Origin: Agelaius tricolor
Lineage: Eukaryota > Chordata > Aves > Passeriformes > Icteridae
Direction of reading: 5' to 3'
Assembly: GCA_023055355.1 (NCBI GenBank)
Contig: JALJCS010000001.1
Span: 104,163,881-104,227,880, forward strand
DNA length: 64,000 nucleotides
In this document: in pieces, positions 50,114 through 61,250 of the stretch
Layout of the letters: every line of letters starts with the position of its first letter
Numbering within the stretch: position 1 is the stretch's first letter
Notes under the pieces: model-generated
Seen by the model: the letters and a program-made list of their open reading frames with translations, nothing else
Databases searched by the model: none
Told to the model about the DNA's origin: nothing
Translations under genes and position numbers: made by a program

Positions 50114-51240
50114 CCCTGAAAAGAGAGGCTTAAAAAGACTCGGGAAAGGAGATAGGATCAAATGAAATGCAAGTGAAAAAAGCAGCAAAAAACCCAGAAA
50201 ATCGGGACTTGTAGTGTCTTCAAGAAATGGTCCGTGAGGAATGGAGCTGCATTGCAAAGGACCAAAAGAGGCCAAAAGGAAGCTCACAGATGTTGCAAAA
50301 GCACAGGAAAAAGTCAAGGAGGAAGACACAACCTGTTGGGGAAGATAGAAAAGACATGGCATGGATGCTTAAAAAAATTAAAAAAAAAAAATACAGGAAT
50401 CTTTCCCATATGCCAGGAAGTGCAGGCACGTGCAGCAAAGCTTGCCAAAATTGATCCCCGCTGAAGGCCAAAACAGAAAGGAAGGACTTACAAAGAGGCT
50501 GAAATGGAGATATCATCAAAGGAATTGCAATTGGAGGAGAAAAAAAAAAAAGGGGGAAATTTGGGCAATTTAGTGACTAGAAGAACATGGACGGGGATTC
50601 TATCAGATCAGTGCCACGGCCTGCAAAGATGCCAAAACTAAGCCCACAGATGTTGCAAAAGCCAGGGAAAATGTCAAGGAAGAAGAGAAATCTGGGATAG
50701 GAAGATATGAGGGACATGGTATGAATACTTGAAAAACACTAAAATAAAAAAAGGAAATAGTCTTTCCCATATGCCAGTAAGTGCAGGCACGTGCAGCAAA
50801 GCTTGCCAAAATTGATCCCCGCTGAAGGCCAAAACAGAAAGGAAGGACTTACAAAGAGGCTGGAATGGAGATATCATCAAAGGAATTGCAATTGGAGGAG
50901 AAAAAAAAAAAAATTCGGGAAATATGGGCAATTTAGTGACTAGAAGAAAATGGACCGGGATTCTATCAGATGAGTGCCACGGCCTCCAAGGATGCCAAAA
51001 CTAAGCTCACAGACCTTGCAAAAGCTGTGGAAAAAGTCAAGGAGGAAGACACAACTTGCAGGGCAAGATAGAAAAGACATGGCATGGATGCTGAAAAAAA
51101 AGGAAAAAAAAAAAGGAAAAAATCTTTCCCAAAGTCAAAGCCATCAAAAGGCATGGCATGTCATCAAGTGCAGGGACATGCACCAAAGATTCCTCTCTTG
51201 CTCCCCATTGAAATCGCAAGATTCCGTTTCCCTTCCCGAA
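50080..51240 (+). repeat. unit 41 (n=2), most diverged, truncated in palindrome
   Basis: 1161 bp. Both x monomers carry GTGCCACGGCCTGCAAAGATG-like sequence (near 50612 and 50970) where interior monomers have GTGCAAAAAACCAAAAGATG. It ends in the left palindrome arm at CCCTTCCCGAA (51230-51240). Confidence 0.92.
51214..51240 (+). repeat. right array junction, half palindrome
   Basis: The left arm TCGCAAGATTCCG...CCCTTCCCGAA is intact to 51240. The flank then starts with CGTAAGGGCTTCTCTC, where interior units would continue AGGAAAT and the right arm. The array therefore closes inside a palindrome, mirroring its left edge. Confidence 0.92.
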
Positions 51241-54202
51241 CGTAAGGGCTTCTCTCTCGCTCTCTAACATTAAAAGTCGATTAACCAGTAGTTTTCTCCT
51301 TGTCGTACATTCGTTCATGCACGTCTTGAATAATTAAGTGATTCTTCCTTTGATTCTTGGTGACACTGTATTAATTCCATCAAGTAGTGTCTCCATTTCC
51401 AACGCCACTTTTTGTGATCTTCTGAATATTTTGGACAGGAAGACAGACTCTTAACTGCTGGCTCTGGGTTGAAATGTCATTTTGGCATCTACGGCTTAAA
51501 AGACCCTGCTTGAAGAAATTTCATTGCAGAAAAGTAAGCTCTTTAGGCCATCACCAAAAGCAGAAATATAATGTATATAACCAGTATATGTTGTTTCCAC
51601 ATATACTTAATATAGCACATCCTTCATGATGTGATGCAATACTGTAAATGTAGGAGTTTGGTTTTGTTTTTTGGGAAGTTTTTTGGAGAGTGTCGAGCCC
51701 AGCTCATCAGATCTATATCAACAATGCAATTGATGGCTCTTAGTTGGGGATTTCAGGCTGAAATTGCTCAGGTTCTTCAGGAAAAAAAATTTAAATATAT
51801 AAAGGGTAGTATCTCTATTCCCTAGACTTTCAGCAAACTACCCGGGGAAGCTATCTGTTGTCAAAAGCAGAGCAGGAAAACAATGAGCTTGCCTCTTTCT
51901 TTATTTGTAACTTTTGCTTGCTGGAACAGTAACTTTCTCTCCCTTCCAAGGCAATCACAAGGGCAGATTAATTATTCTAGCTCCGGGCTTCAGATTTTTA
52001 ACATTTAATAGTGCCGCATAATTAATGCAGGTGGTATTTACACATCATTAGATTTTAGAAAGGTTTTACCTTTCTCTTGAAGCTACCATTCAGCTTATTT
52101 GTATGAATTATACCCCTTGCCCCCCCTGCTTCACTTTTGGGTTTCCTTATTCTGTTTAGCCTTGTAAAACCATTCTCTGCTGAACACTTAGCATTATTTA
52201 TTAACTCATGCTTTTTCTTTCTCCCTCACTCAGACTTAACTTTTAGATCTCACACAGGGCTTGGGGGCCTCCTCAAAAATTCCTTTCTTGTATTTTCACA
52301 CTATAACACTCCCACATCCCCGCCTCCCCCCCATATTTTTCAGAGAAACTTTGAGTCACAGAATCTGCTGAGACCTCAAGCAATCCCCTGGTCTATGTAC
52401 TACCCTCTTGTTAAGAAAGATCCAAACAGCTCAGATAAATGCTTTTGTCAAACATTGAAGTGTCAGAGTCAAAATGGTTAAGGCTGCAAGCATCCATGAC
52501 AGAAAAAAGGATATTTCAGTGAAGACATTTTGAGCTGAAAAAAGCTCACATGGGCATTTTCTGTACTTGACAGGGTCTGTAGAAACAAACTGATTATTCT
52601 CAACCTTATGCTAGGATTTGTTCCAGCTATCTTGGATGTTTGTTAGGAACTAGTGGTAGAAAAAACAATTCTAAGTAGGTCAAAATTCTTCACAGGGACT
52701 GGATGCATTGGTGAAGAACACTGTTAAAAAGAGAAATAAAATTGTCTATCTGCCAGAAGATGCCTAGAACTGCTTGTTTCTGACATTGTTTGGCCCTCTG
52801 ATGGGCAGGATATTTTCTCAGTCCACCACAGCAACTCTGTGACCCCTCTTGAGACATCACTCTTTTTCTGTTTTCTAACAAAGATAAGCGGAGGGTGTTC
52901 ACCATCAAGACCCTTTGCAGATATCTTCACTTCATCTATTGAAGCCTAACTCATTGCTGAAATGTCAGGTCTCACTTCCAGTCAGTTTGAGAAGTCAGCT
53001 TCACTAACATTTGGCTTTAAAAAAAACCCAAACCAACAAAATCCTTACAAACTTTGATCTTTTTATCCAAACTCATACCTCAGATTTACTTCTCATAACA
53101 TCAGCAAAGCTGTTTATTATCCTTTTTTGTCACAGTGACTGCCAGTTTAACAATAGTCAAATTGCTATCCTTGACTTTGAGAACAAAGCTTGTATCCTGA
53201 GTTATTTTTTTAAATCCTCTTTTTTAGTGCCTAGTTCATCTGTTGCCCTGACATTACACATACTTAGAGAACTTTTGAAGGTAGGGACTGTACCTTTTTG
53301 TTCTACAGTATCTAGACATAATAAAATTCATGATCCATGACTACTTCTGGCATAGCAAGCCCTCCTAGAGTCTAGGTAAAAATCTACCTTTGGATCCACC
53401 TATTCATAGTTATCTAGGTATCTGTTTATATGCATCTATTACATATCTAATGAGTCCAGTCAACATTAATATCAATACTTACAATTATGAGGAAAGACAA
53501 GCAAGGTGACAGGGCTTTCAAATTCCACAGAAAACCAGCAATTCTGATCAGGATTATTATTGAAGAAAAAGGCAGATGACTCAGCTTCTTAATATCTCAA
53601 CTAGAGCGATGAAAATACAAGTAAAAAAGAAAAATGACAGCCTCATCTTGATTTATTTGGTAACGCTAAGTCTGTATTCATACCAAAAATGCCAGAGGGT
53701 AGAAACTTCTGCAGCAGAAGCTTAACTAATTTCTTTTACTTAGCTCAGCTCTGACTAACTGAAAACTTTTGTATGTATTCTCCACAGTTTCCACTTTAAA
53801 AGTGCTCTGAGTTCCAAAATTCTCAAATGGATCTACAGAACTGCACAACTTTTCTTAGAGGTATTGTGGGTAGTCAAATAAAACCAGTGCTGGGAAATAC
53901 AGATAGACTGGAAGCATGGTCTTCAGGTGGAAAGCTAGCATACCAAAGGAAACCTAATTAGTCCTTACCCAGCCTAGTCAAACAGGGACATCAAGGTTTT
54001 GAGAAAATGACATGACATCTTCTTGAGCATTGACTCACAAGATCAGAAATAGAAAAATTATTCACCTTATCCAAAAGAAAATATATATAGATTGATAAAA
54101 TGTTGTACGAGGCTTAACCTAAGAGAGAAATAGCAATCATGCCCTAGGAGATACCATGAAGTCACAGTTCATCTGAGGCAGTAACCTGAAAGGGTAATTG
54201 AT
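51241..54202. other. right flank, no gene recognised
   Basis: Unique AT-rich DNA beginning with a short CT-rich stretch (51249-51266). Short open frames on both strands show no family I recognise. A C-run lies at 52325-52332. I see no mobile element. Confidence 0.6.
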
Positions 54203-54350
54203 CACAGACTCACAGAATGGGTCATGTTGAAAGGGACTGCAGTGGGTCATCTGGTCCCACTTCCCCATTCCAGCAGGGTCATCCTACAGCACACAGCACA
54301 GGATTGTGTCCAGACAGCTGTGGAATATCTCCAGTGAGGGATCCTGGAAG
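54203..54350 (-). mobile_element. CR1-like LINE fragment, antisense
   Basis: Reads CACAGAATGG...AAGGGACTGCAGTGGGTCATCTGGTCC, then CAGCAGGGTCATCC, CACAGGATTGTGTCC and GAATATCTCCAG. From knowledge of the family, this is the reverse complement of the 3' end of avian-type CR1 LINEs (the CACAGAAT repeat is the complement of their ATTCTGTG tail). Only the 3' end is present, as is usual for 5'-truncated CR1 copies; no coding part is left. Confidence 0.85.
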
Positions 54351-55796
54351 TGACGCCTAGTTGCAAGCAGTGATTGGGTGTGACAGACACTGGACCCATA
54401 CAGAGTGTTCTTCACATATCAGCACATGTATTGTACACTACATATTTTGTTTAAAATCTGGTGAGGACAGGAAGCTGAGAAGAAGAAGACAGTGTATTTA
54501 TACATAGGTCCTGGCCTCTGAGCTACTGTGCAACCTTTTAGTCTGGAATGATCCAGCTTGAAAAGATGTGTTGTGGAGGGCTGTTTGTTGCCTTTTTTTT
54601 CTCTCCAGGATGTTCTTTAATTTGTTTCATACAATGGTTGTAAACCATTTCCCTGCGTAAAAGAGTTATTATGTACCAGACTATATTATTTTGTGCCCTA
54701 ATAAAATGTAGCATAAGAGATTGAAAGCCTTTGGGTCCTTTTGATAGTTTCACTTACAAGAAAAGTCTATGGAGGCTTTTCCCCCTCTTAGCTCTGGTTA
54801 ATTTAAGTCCTTCCACATAGATGCTTTCTAAATATTGTCTTTATTTCAAATGTATCTCATGTACAAAACATTCATTTTTTACACATGGCTGGCTTGTATC
54901 TTCAATGTGAAGGAGAAATCACTACTGAAGTCACTGAGAAGTTCAGCCTAAAATAAAAAATCAGTCACATGCAGTTAGTTTAAAATATTAATGTGTAAAA
55001 ACTAAAGTTTTCTTTAGAGCTAAAAATATCTTTGATTCTTAAGTGAAGAGAAGGGAAAAAATCAATGGAAATTAAATATTGATTTAACAAAAATAGGCAG
55101 TTAATTCTTTATGTACAATTTCCTATTCATAGATCCACCATCATTGTACAAGCAAAGTAATTAACACAAAATATGATTTTACAGACAAATTTCTCCTCTT
55201 TAATCTTGTAATGAGGACTCAGGACTGCACCAAACCCAGGTCTCCATCCAGAGCCTGGTCTCACAGCCAGACACATGCTCTGTTGGCAAGGGGAGAGGAA
55301 CACTCTGCGCCTCGTCCCTCCTGGCTGCAGCTGAGCATCAGCACTAATCAATCTTCCCTGCAGTCTGTCCTGCTAAGTCAGGCACTGGCTTGGCTGAAGT
55401 ATTGGCATATTTTGTGATAGGCTTTGTTGCAGGGCTGAAGACAGCCAGCTGAAGCTGGTGGCTTCTTTAATCACCCCATCAAAATTCAGTGGAAGTCATT
55501 TGTCTGAGTCCTGAAACACTGAAATGAGATGATTTGGCCAGCATCCCATTACAGATCATTTCAGGAGCTAAGAAGAAAATTATGGTCTCCTCCCTTGCAG
55601 ACTTACATTCTGCAGTGTAAGATATTCTGTTTAAATTGAATGCTTGTTTCATTAGACTCAGCTGAGAAAATCCACACACCCCATCTTCCATCAATTAAAC
55701 AAATTGAAGCAGTAGATTTAGCCTAGCTCCTCATTCAGGACTGTAGAGCAATTGTTGAAAAAAAATCAGCCCTCAAGCTTGAAAAACCTTACTTCA

Positions 55797-55829
55797 TTAA
55801 AAAAGAAAAATAAATAAAAAAAAAAAAAA
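55797..55829 (+). repeat. A-rich tract
   Basis: Runs of A broken by single G or T, ending in about 14 A. Possibly the tail of an unrecognised retroposon. Confidence 0.7.
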
Positions 55830-56277
55830 GAGGAGAAGTTAAAAAACTCTTTAGAGACATTTAAAGATAAATCTCTGCTACAGTTGCAGAGTCACCATGC
55901 TCTCAGGCAGACTAAATAACATACTGGACAAAACTTACAGGAGGGCCAGGAGTCCTTTGTGATAAATTCTATCACCTAACTGAAGACCAATTTGAGATGG
56001 TTTTCTTGTCTCTGAAGGAATTCAGTCCAATCTGTTTATTATTACATTTTCTCTGCCTGAGAGGGGTGATCATCAAGATGAAGATTAGTACTATAAGTAT
56101 TATACATAGGTATTAGTACTGTAAGTGGTATTATTTAAAAGTATTCCCCCTTTGGAGCAAGGAGTAGCATGTGAAGTGGCAGGAGTGCAGATTTCTATTA
56201 ACCACTTAAAATGTGCAGATCTCTATGACTTTATTAAGTACATTAGAAACTATCCAGATTATTTTTATATGAAACCC

Positions 56278-56316
56278 CAGGGTTGTTGGTTTTTTGGTTT
56301 TGGGGGTTTTTTTTTA
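56278..56316 (+). repeat. GT/T-rich simple repeat
   Basis: Alternating short runs of G and T ending in nine T. Low complexity only. Confidence 0.7.
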
Positions 56317-59288
56317 GGAAACTGACTATGTATGTAACACAACTGCACTGCTCTTCACTGTGTCTGAATTAGTTTGGAGGAAAATCTCCCTTTCTCAAGG
56401 ATACCACAAATTGATGCAGATTTCTGCTTTTCTGTTTTCCAAATTGGATGTTCTGTCAGATGATATGTGTGCTGATGTGTGGAACTTTTAGGAGCTCTTT
56501 TTAAGATAATCAGAAGAGGTTTCAGGACAGGATCCTAAAGCAGAGAAACAGCTGTATTACTTTGGCACACAGGTCTGTTTTTTTTTACTCAGTTAACATA
56601 TTAATTGATTTGTCTTTCAGATTTAATAAAGAGTTTTATAATCTCTCCCACCAAAATATTTAAACATTCTTTTCAGTTTTAGTAGATATTTATTTTTGCA
56701 CTGTTCATTTGATCATTTCAGCAGGGTACAAAATTGTGCCTTCAGGCACAGCCTGTTGTGAGAAGCTGAGTGAAGATGCACTGCCTCATGGGGCTGGAAA
56801 AGATGCTTCCTTCATTACTGGGTTATCTCTCAAAGCAGCCTGGTTGCACTATGGGAAAATAATTGATACTCACTTTTAGATGGCTGCAGTATATTCTCAT
56901 TTCACTGCTAAGCCAATTCACTTGGAATTGAGAGGTAGAGATAGAGGGGTTTTTTTGACCCTTAACCAGCGTCTTTCCCACAGGATGGCAATCAAACATG
57001 CTTTCACAAGAACATGGGTTTCTGCTCTGTTTGGCCCTGATATGATTTCTGCCAGGTCTTTACTTGCAGAAGTATCACTGAGTCATGGGAGACTAAAAAA
57101 TAAACTGTCACTAGTTTTCCAGATTTTAAACAGAGAGCTAATTTACTTTGGGCTTTGCTTGAACAAGTCAGAGTAGCTGCTCTTTTGGTTTTCAGGTTTT
57201 AAGAAAACTCATAAAGGCTATGTAGTGATTCCTGAAAAAGTCTCCCTCAGACAAGATCATATTATTTTCAGCTCAATGAATTACCCAATATTAGGCCTTG
57301 CATCTTGTTATCATTAGAAAGGATTATTAAAAAGCCTACCTTTGATCATGGTGAAGATCAGACAGTAGCTACCTTTCCTTAGCCTTCCAGGTGTGTTCAT
57401 TTCCAGCACTTTACCCCAAAAATACCCTTTGCCTTCCCTCTTCCCACTTTCCTGTTTTGTCTTCTTCCACTGTCTGTCTGTGATCCCTATATCTAATAAT
57501 TTTTTTTTTTTAAGTATGAGAACCAATCATTTCAATGTAACCACAACAACTCTCATTAGCATCTGAATATTTATGTTTTGGCAGTGAACAGAGACATTTG
57601 ACAAGGCCATTCAGTTAGCATCCCCTATGTTTGATAAATTCACTGAGGATAACTTATTGCAAAATCAAAACAGTGGTCTTTAAATGAATCAACATTGTTA
57701 TTCACTGAAGTAGAATGTATCTTATGGCCCTACAGAGGTCACCTTGGAATTTACAGAAGCAGTTGCATGGCCAGCTGAAATTGGCAATTAGAAAATTAAT
57801 TCCACAGTCAAGATACCAGACTGAATTAGCATGTTATTGAAGATCCATTTAAGATTACATTTACTGCTCTGAGAAATTATTTGTCATTTCCATTGCTAGC
57901 TATCCCAGAAAGTTTATTCCTAACACAGCAAAACTGTTTCTGCTCCTCACCAGCAGTATAAGCTGTAACAATCCTACTTCCACTGAGGCTTTACCTCAAA
58001 GATACCTCATGTTCAGGGCTTTCTTAAATAAATTCTTGAATCAGGTACCAAATCTTACCCATCAATCTTGCTCAGTAATATAATTGCAGCTTTATGGATT
58101 TTGATGGAATCGTGTGAGAGTAATGTACCAACCTGGTTAGAGGTTTTTGAAGCCCAGTCCAGTTGGACTATATGTATTTCCCTTAGGTCCAACTGAAACA
58201 AATACTTCTAAAGGGGTTTAATATTAAAATCCTATCTGTTTCTATTCTAATTACCTAATAACGTCTTAATGTACAAGCTAGGGATGATAAAGTTTCATTT
58301 AATTAGCAGATAGATAACCTGGCCTGCCGAAGGAATTTGCTTTATATTGAGATTTCTAGGGAAAGAGACATTCTGAAATACAGGTGAAAAACTGAAGCTA
58401 CAATAACAGAAAAGAAACTGAAAGAATTTTCATCAGCTTCAGTGGGAGTGAGCAGGATATCATTATAAACATACAGGTACTTTCTGCAGACTTTTTGTTC
58501 TAGTGTGACAGAAGATATTTAAATTCTAGTCTGTTGTTTTCCCTTTTATTATCATTATTAACTCACATCCCATATTGTAGTTCTATATTCCTAACTGTAT
58601 TTTTCTTGAATTCTCTGTTTGTATTTATTCAAAATGCATATTATCCAAGCATATTCTCATACCAACCAACATTTGCACATGGTGGGACTGAGATTTCTGT
58701 TTATTTAGTTCCTTTTCTGACTTGTGCATATTGCATAAATGAAGAATTTTCAAAAGCAGGTACTTGGCTTAGGAACTAAATTCCATTTTCAAAAAATATT
58801 TATGCACATAAGAACACTCAAGTTCATTGGCCTCTAAGTCCATTTGGAAAGATGATTTTAAAAGCACAGATAAAGCCAATTATTTCAGCACAAACTGAGA
58901 TTCAGGCAGGCAGAAAAAGAAAGTATGAAGAGATGATTGAGAACATTGCAGCAGATAAAAGAAAAAATATAAACTGAAAATTAGGCATAAAAAGCATCTC
59001 ATACAATTTCAGAAACTAAATGCAGGGTAGCTGAAGAGAGGAAAAAAGCCTGTGATGCAGCTACTGAATGAAATTGTCATTGGAGTTTTTTTGCTTCTCC
59101 ATTTTTTTTCTGAATCCTAATTTTCTCTTCTCACTGACAAAATTATCTTGCATATACTGGGTCAGACATTTGTTCCATAGCTGCAGACCTGGCTAGTAGC
59201 CCTCTTTAGAAATGTAATATGTACATTTCCCTCACTTGCTAGGCCTATGCAGAGAAGGGGCTGTTCTTGAAGATCCATTTCAAAGGAG

Positions 59289-59330
59289 AGGCTGGACTTG
59301 ATGATCTCCAGAGGTTCCTTCAAACCAAAG
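59289..59330 (+). mobile_element. CR1-like LINE 3'-end fragment, sense
   Basis: AGGCTGGACTTGATGATCTC, then CAGAGGTTCCTTCAAACC, matches the well-known CR1 3' motif (GGCTGGACTAGATGATCT...AGGTCCCTTCCAACC). The terminal short repeats are lost. It may extend further 5' as degraded sequence. Confidence 0.65.
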
Positions 59331-59571
59331 TTAACATGGAGTACTCTGAACACTCCATTTCCCATGATGTACCTTAAGTTCAGTGAGATCTTTGGGTGAA
59401 AAGGATAAATCACTGTGTATCTGCAACTGTTGTGTGTATCTGCAGCTACAGTGAAGTTGTGATAATTTGAAAATTCATTGACTCCATTTAACACAATTAA
59501 GAGAATAGTAAGGGTTTAGGCAAACCATGCTGGAGGTGTTTAAACCAGGGAACTTACATCCTCTTTTCAGG

Positions 59572-59611
59572 GGAAAAAAAAAAAAACCAACAAAAAGAAA
59601 CCCCCAAAAAT
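59572..59611 (+). repeat. A-rich/C simple repeat
   Basis: Long A-run followed by CC, AAC, AAAAAG and CCCCC groups. Low complexity. Confidence 0.7.
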
Positions 59612-61033
59612 TTAAGACCTTGAAGGAAAGCACTTGACAGAATGATGAATAATATCTGTCTCGTACACCACGTGAGGGGAAAGGAAAGCAGCACCTCTGT
59701 CACTCAGAACTGGAAGGAAAGTGAAAGGAAATGGCACATTCTCTCTCCAGAAAAACCCTGTACTTCTGAAATGTGCAGTACTGTCTGTAAACTTTGTTAT
59801 GTCAGTTTTGGTTGGCATAGTATGGTACTTGCAAGGGAAGGTCAATAAAACAAAAAGGTAGTGTGTGTGAATTGATGAAAACAAAATGACAACAATTTCC
59901 AGGTAAAAAGTACAGGAAATCAATTGGACATGCATGTCAGCATGAAATTAAGACAACTGCATGCAGAATCAGAGCCATCTCTGTCATATTTCTATGGAAG
60001 TGTTACCAGATATTACACCAGGATTGGCATAGTTTCTTAAACTAGTCCAGAAAAATAACTTTACTTGAGTAATATCCATTTGTGCAACTCAGTTTATGCT
60101 TTGTACATCTGAAAGTTCTTAGGTCTTAAATTTAAAATTAACTATATAAAACCAAGGAATTAATCTGGAGTTTGTGGAATTTTTTCCCCTAGTTAACGTA
60201 AAAAAACATTTATGTCTTGAAGGCCCACTATTCTGCAGGTATTACACAGCCTGTTTGTTTGTTTTTCATTTAGCCCAGAGTTCTGGTGACCTGTAACCAA
60301 GCCATGTAACACTGAGATCACACACTGAGATCAGAGATTACCCTGTTTGAGTGAAGATACTTAGTGCCTCCTAACACATTCACAGAAAATCAGGTGAGTT
60401 CCATGTTGCTGGTGTTGGCTTTCCTGTAGTTAATTGGTGATGACTATTCACTGGTGGCACATCAATTTACTCCTTACCCCCCTTTCTCAAATCATCATCT
60501 CCCTTTTTTTAAATCAGAATACTGTTCAGTAAAATTGATTTTGTCCCATTAATAGCTTCATTTTTCTTTAATATCTGTAGAAGAAGGCAGCTATAAAGGC
60601 TGATTGTTTCCAAGTTAGCCTGTAAAGTAGTGGGGAGATAAGAACGCTTCCTATCTTTTTAGGTTTGGCAGAAACAGGAAATTTTCATTTAAAAAGAAAA
60701 CGTGCTTAACTAACAAGACTTAACTATTTTAAGGGTTATTAACTGTGTTTACATCCATGTCAGTCCTATTACAAGTGATAAATATTTGTTCCAAAATCCA
60801 GAAGGAGAATAATTCAACCATAAGCCTGTGTGGATGCTGGAGTGTGTACGTGTGTGTAGAGGTTTGTGCTGATGTTTTCCCTGGAGGTCAGTCTGTGGTT
60901 TTGGGGATGCCTGTGTGCTTCCCCCTCGACTGACAAAAAAGGAGAGAACTGCACTGCTAGGAGCCCATGCCCTGACAGTGACACCTGCAGGGACATACTC
61001 AGGTTGGTGACAGTGTTTGTGATCCATAGGCCT

Positions 61034-61065
61034 GGGGCAGACTGGGGATAACTGGGGACTTGGGG
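61034..61065 (+). other. canonical G-quadruplex motif with 10-bp periodicity
   Basis: Four GGGG runs (61034-61037, 61044-61047, 61054-61057, 61062-61065) separated by loops of 6, 6 and 4 bases satisfy the standard G3+N1-7 rule. The CTGGGG block repeats every 10 bp. More G-runs follow to about 61130 (including 61089-61092 and 61094-61097). Confidence 0.75.
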
Positions 61066-61213
61066 AGTTGATGGGAGGTGGAGAGGCAGGGGAGGGGATG
61101 TTCCTGGGGATTAGTTTCTGGGGCTGGGAAATAAATTGTTTATTAATGCTCTGTACGTGTCTGGGATTGTCATTTGTTTGTTGGATTGCTAATATTGACC
61201 CTGAATATATAGT

Positions 61214-61250
61214 ACACTGATTGTCCTGGATATACAACACACTGATTGTC
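61214..61250 (+). repeat. short tandem duplication, 25-bp spacing
   Basis: ACACTGATTGTC occurs at 61214-61225 and 61239-61250 with similar TATA-rich sequence before each copy. A small local duplication. Confidence 0.7.

Larger units (their letters stand above)
5001..51240 (+). repeat. 46-kb hierarchical satellite array, 41 palindrome-bounded units
   Basis: Every base of this span belongs to one head-to-tail tandem array with no inversion and no interrupting unique sequence. There are two related monomers. x is 360 bp (for example 6121-6480). y is 443 bp (for example 7201-7643) and contains a 70-71 bp palindrome. Distances between successive palindromes are about 803, 1163 or 1525 bp, that is 443 + n x 360 with n = 1-3. 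The plus strand is visibly A- and G-rich, with A-runs of 8-15 bases recurring twice per monomer. Interior units differ from one another at few sites. The last two units (48929-51240) are clearly more diverged. Open frames up to 280 codons occur on both strands because the repeat has few stop codons; none is interpreted as a gene. Centromeric, pericentromeric, sex-chromosome or other heterochromatic placement is possible but not shown by the sequence. Confidence 0.98.
54351..59288. other. right flank, no gene recognised
   Basis: Unique sequence with scattered A- or T-rich tracts. The longest open frames (for example 56880-57176 plus, 55127-55351 minus) have no recognisable domains and no convincing splice signals. 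I see nothing else to annotate. Confidence 0.55.

Noticed and set aside
5001..51240. CRISPR array or bacterial repeat region
   Set aside because: There are no short repeats with unique spacers; the repeats are long and near-identical, and the flanks are vertebrate-like.
52340..52400. Third CR1-like fragment (GAGTCACAGAATCTG...CCCCTGGTC)
   Set aside because: Only scattered words match; it is too short and diverged to call.
59162..59494. 110-codon minus-strand frame
   Set aside because: It overlaps the CR1-like fragment in antisense and shows no recognisable domain.
60840..61200. Solo LTR
   Set aside because: AATAAA and a GC-rich body suggested it, but I find no TG...CA ends, primer-binding neighbourhood or target-site duplication.
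60749..61240. 163-codon minus-strand frame, Pro/Ser-rich
   Set aside because: It reads the complement of the G-rich tract and low-complexity sequence. No domain, splice site or promoter supports it.
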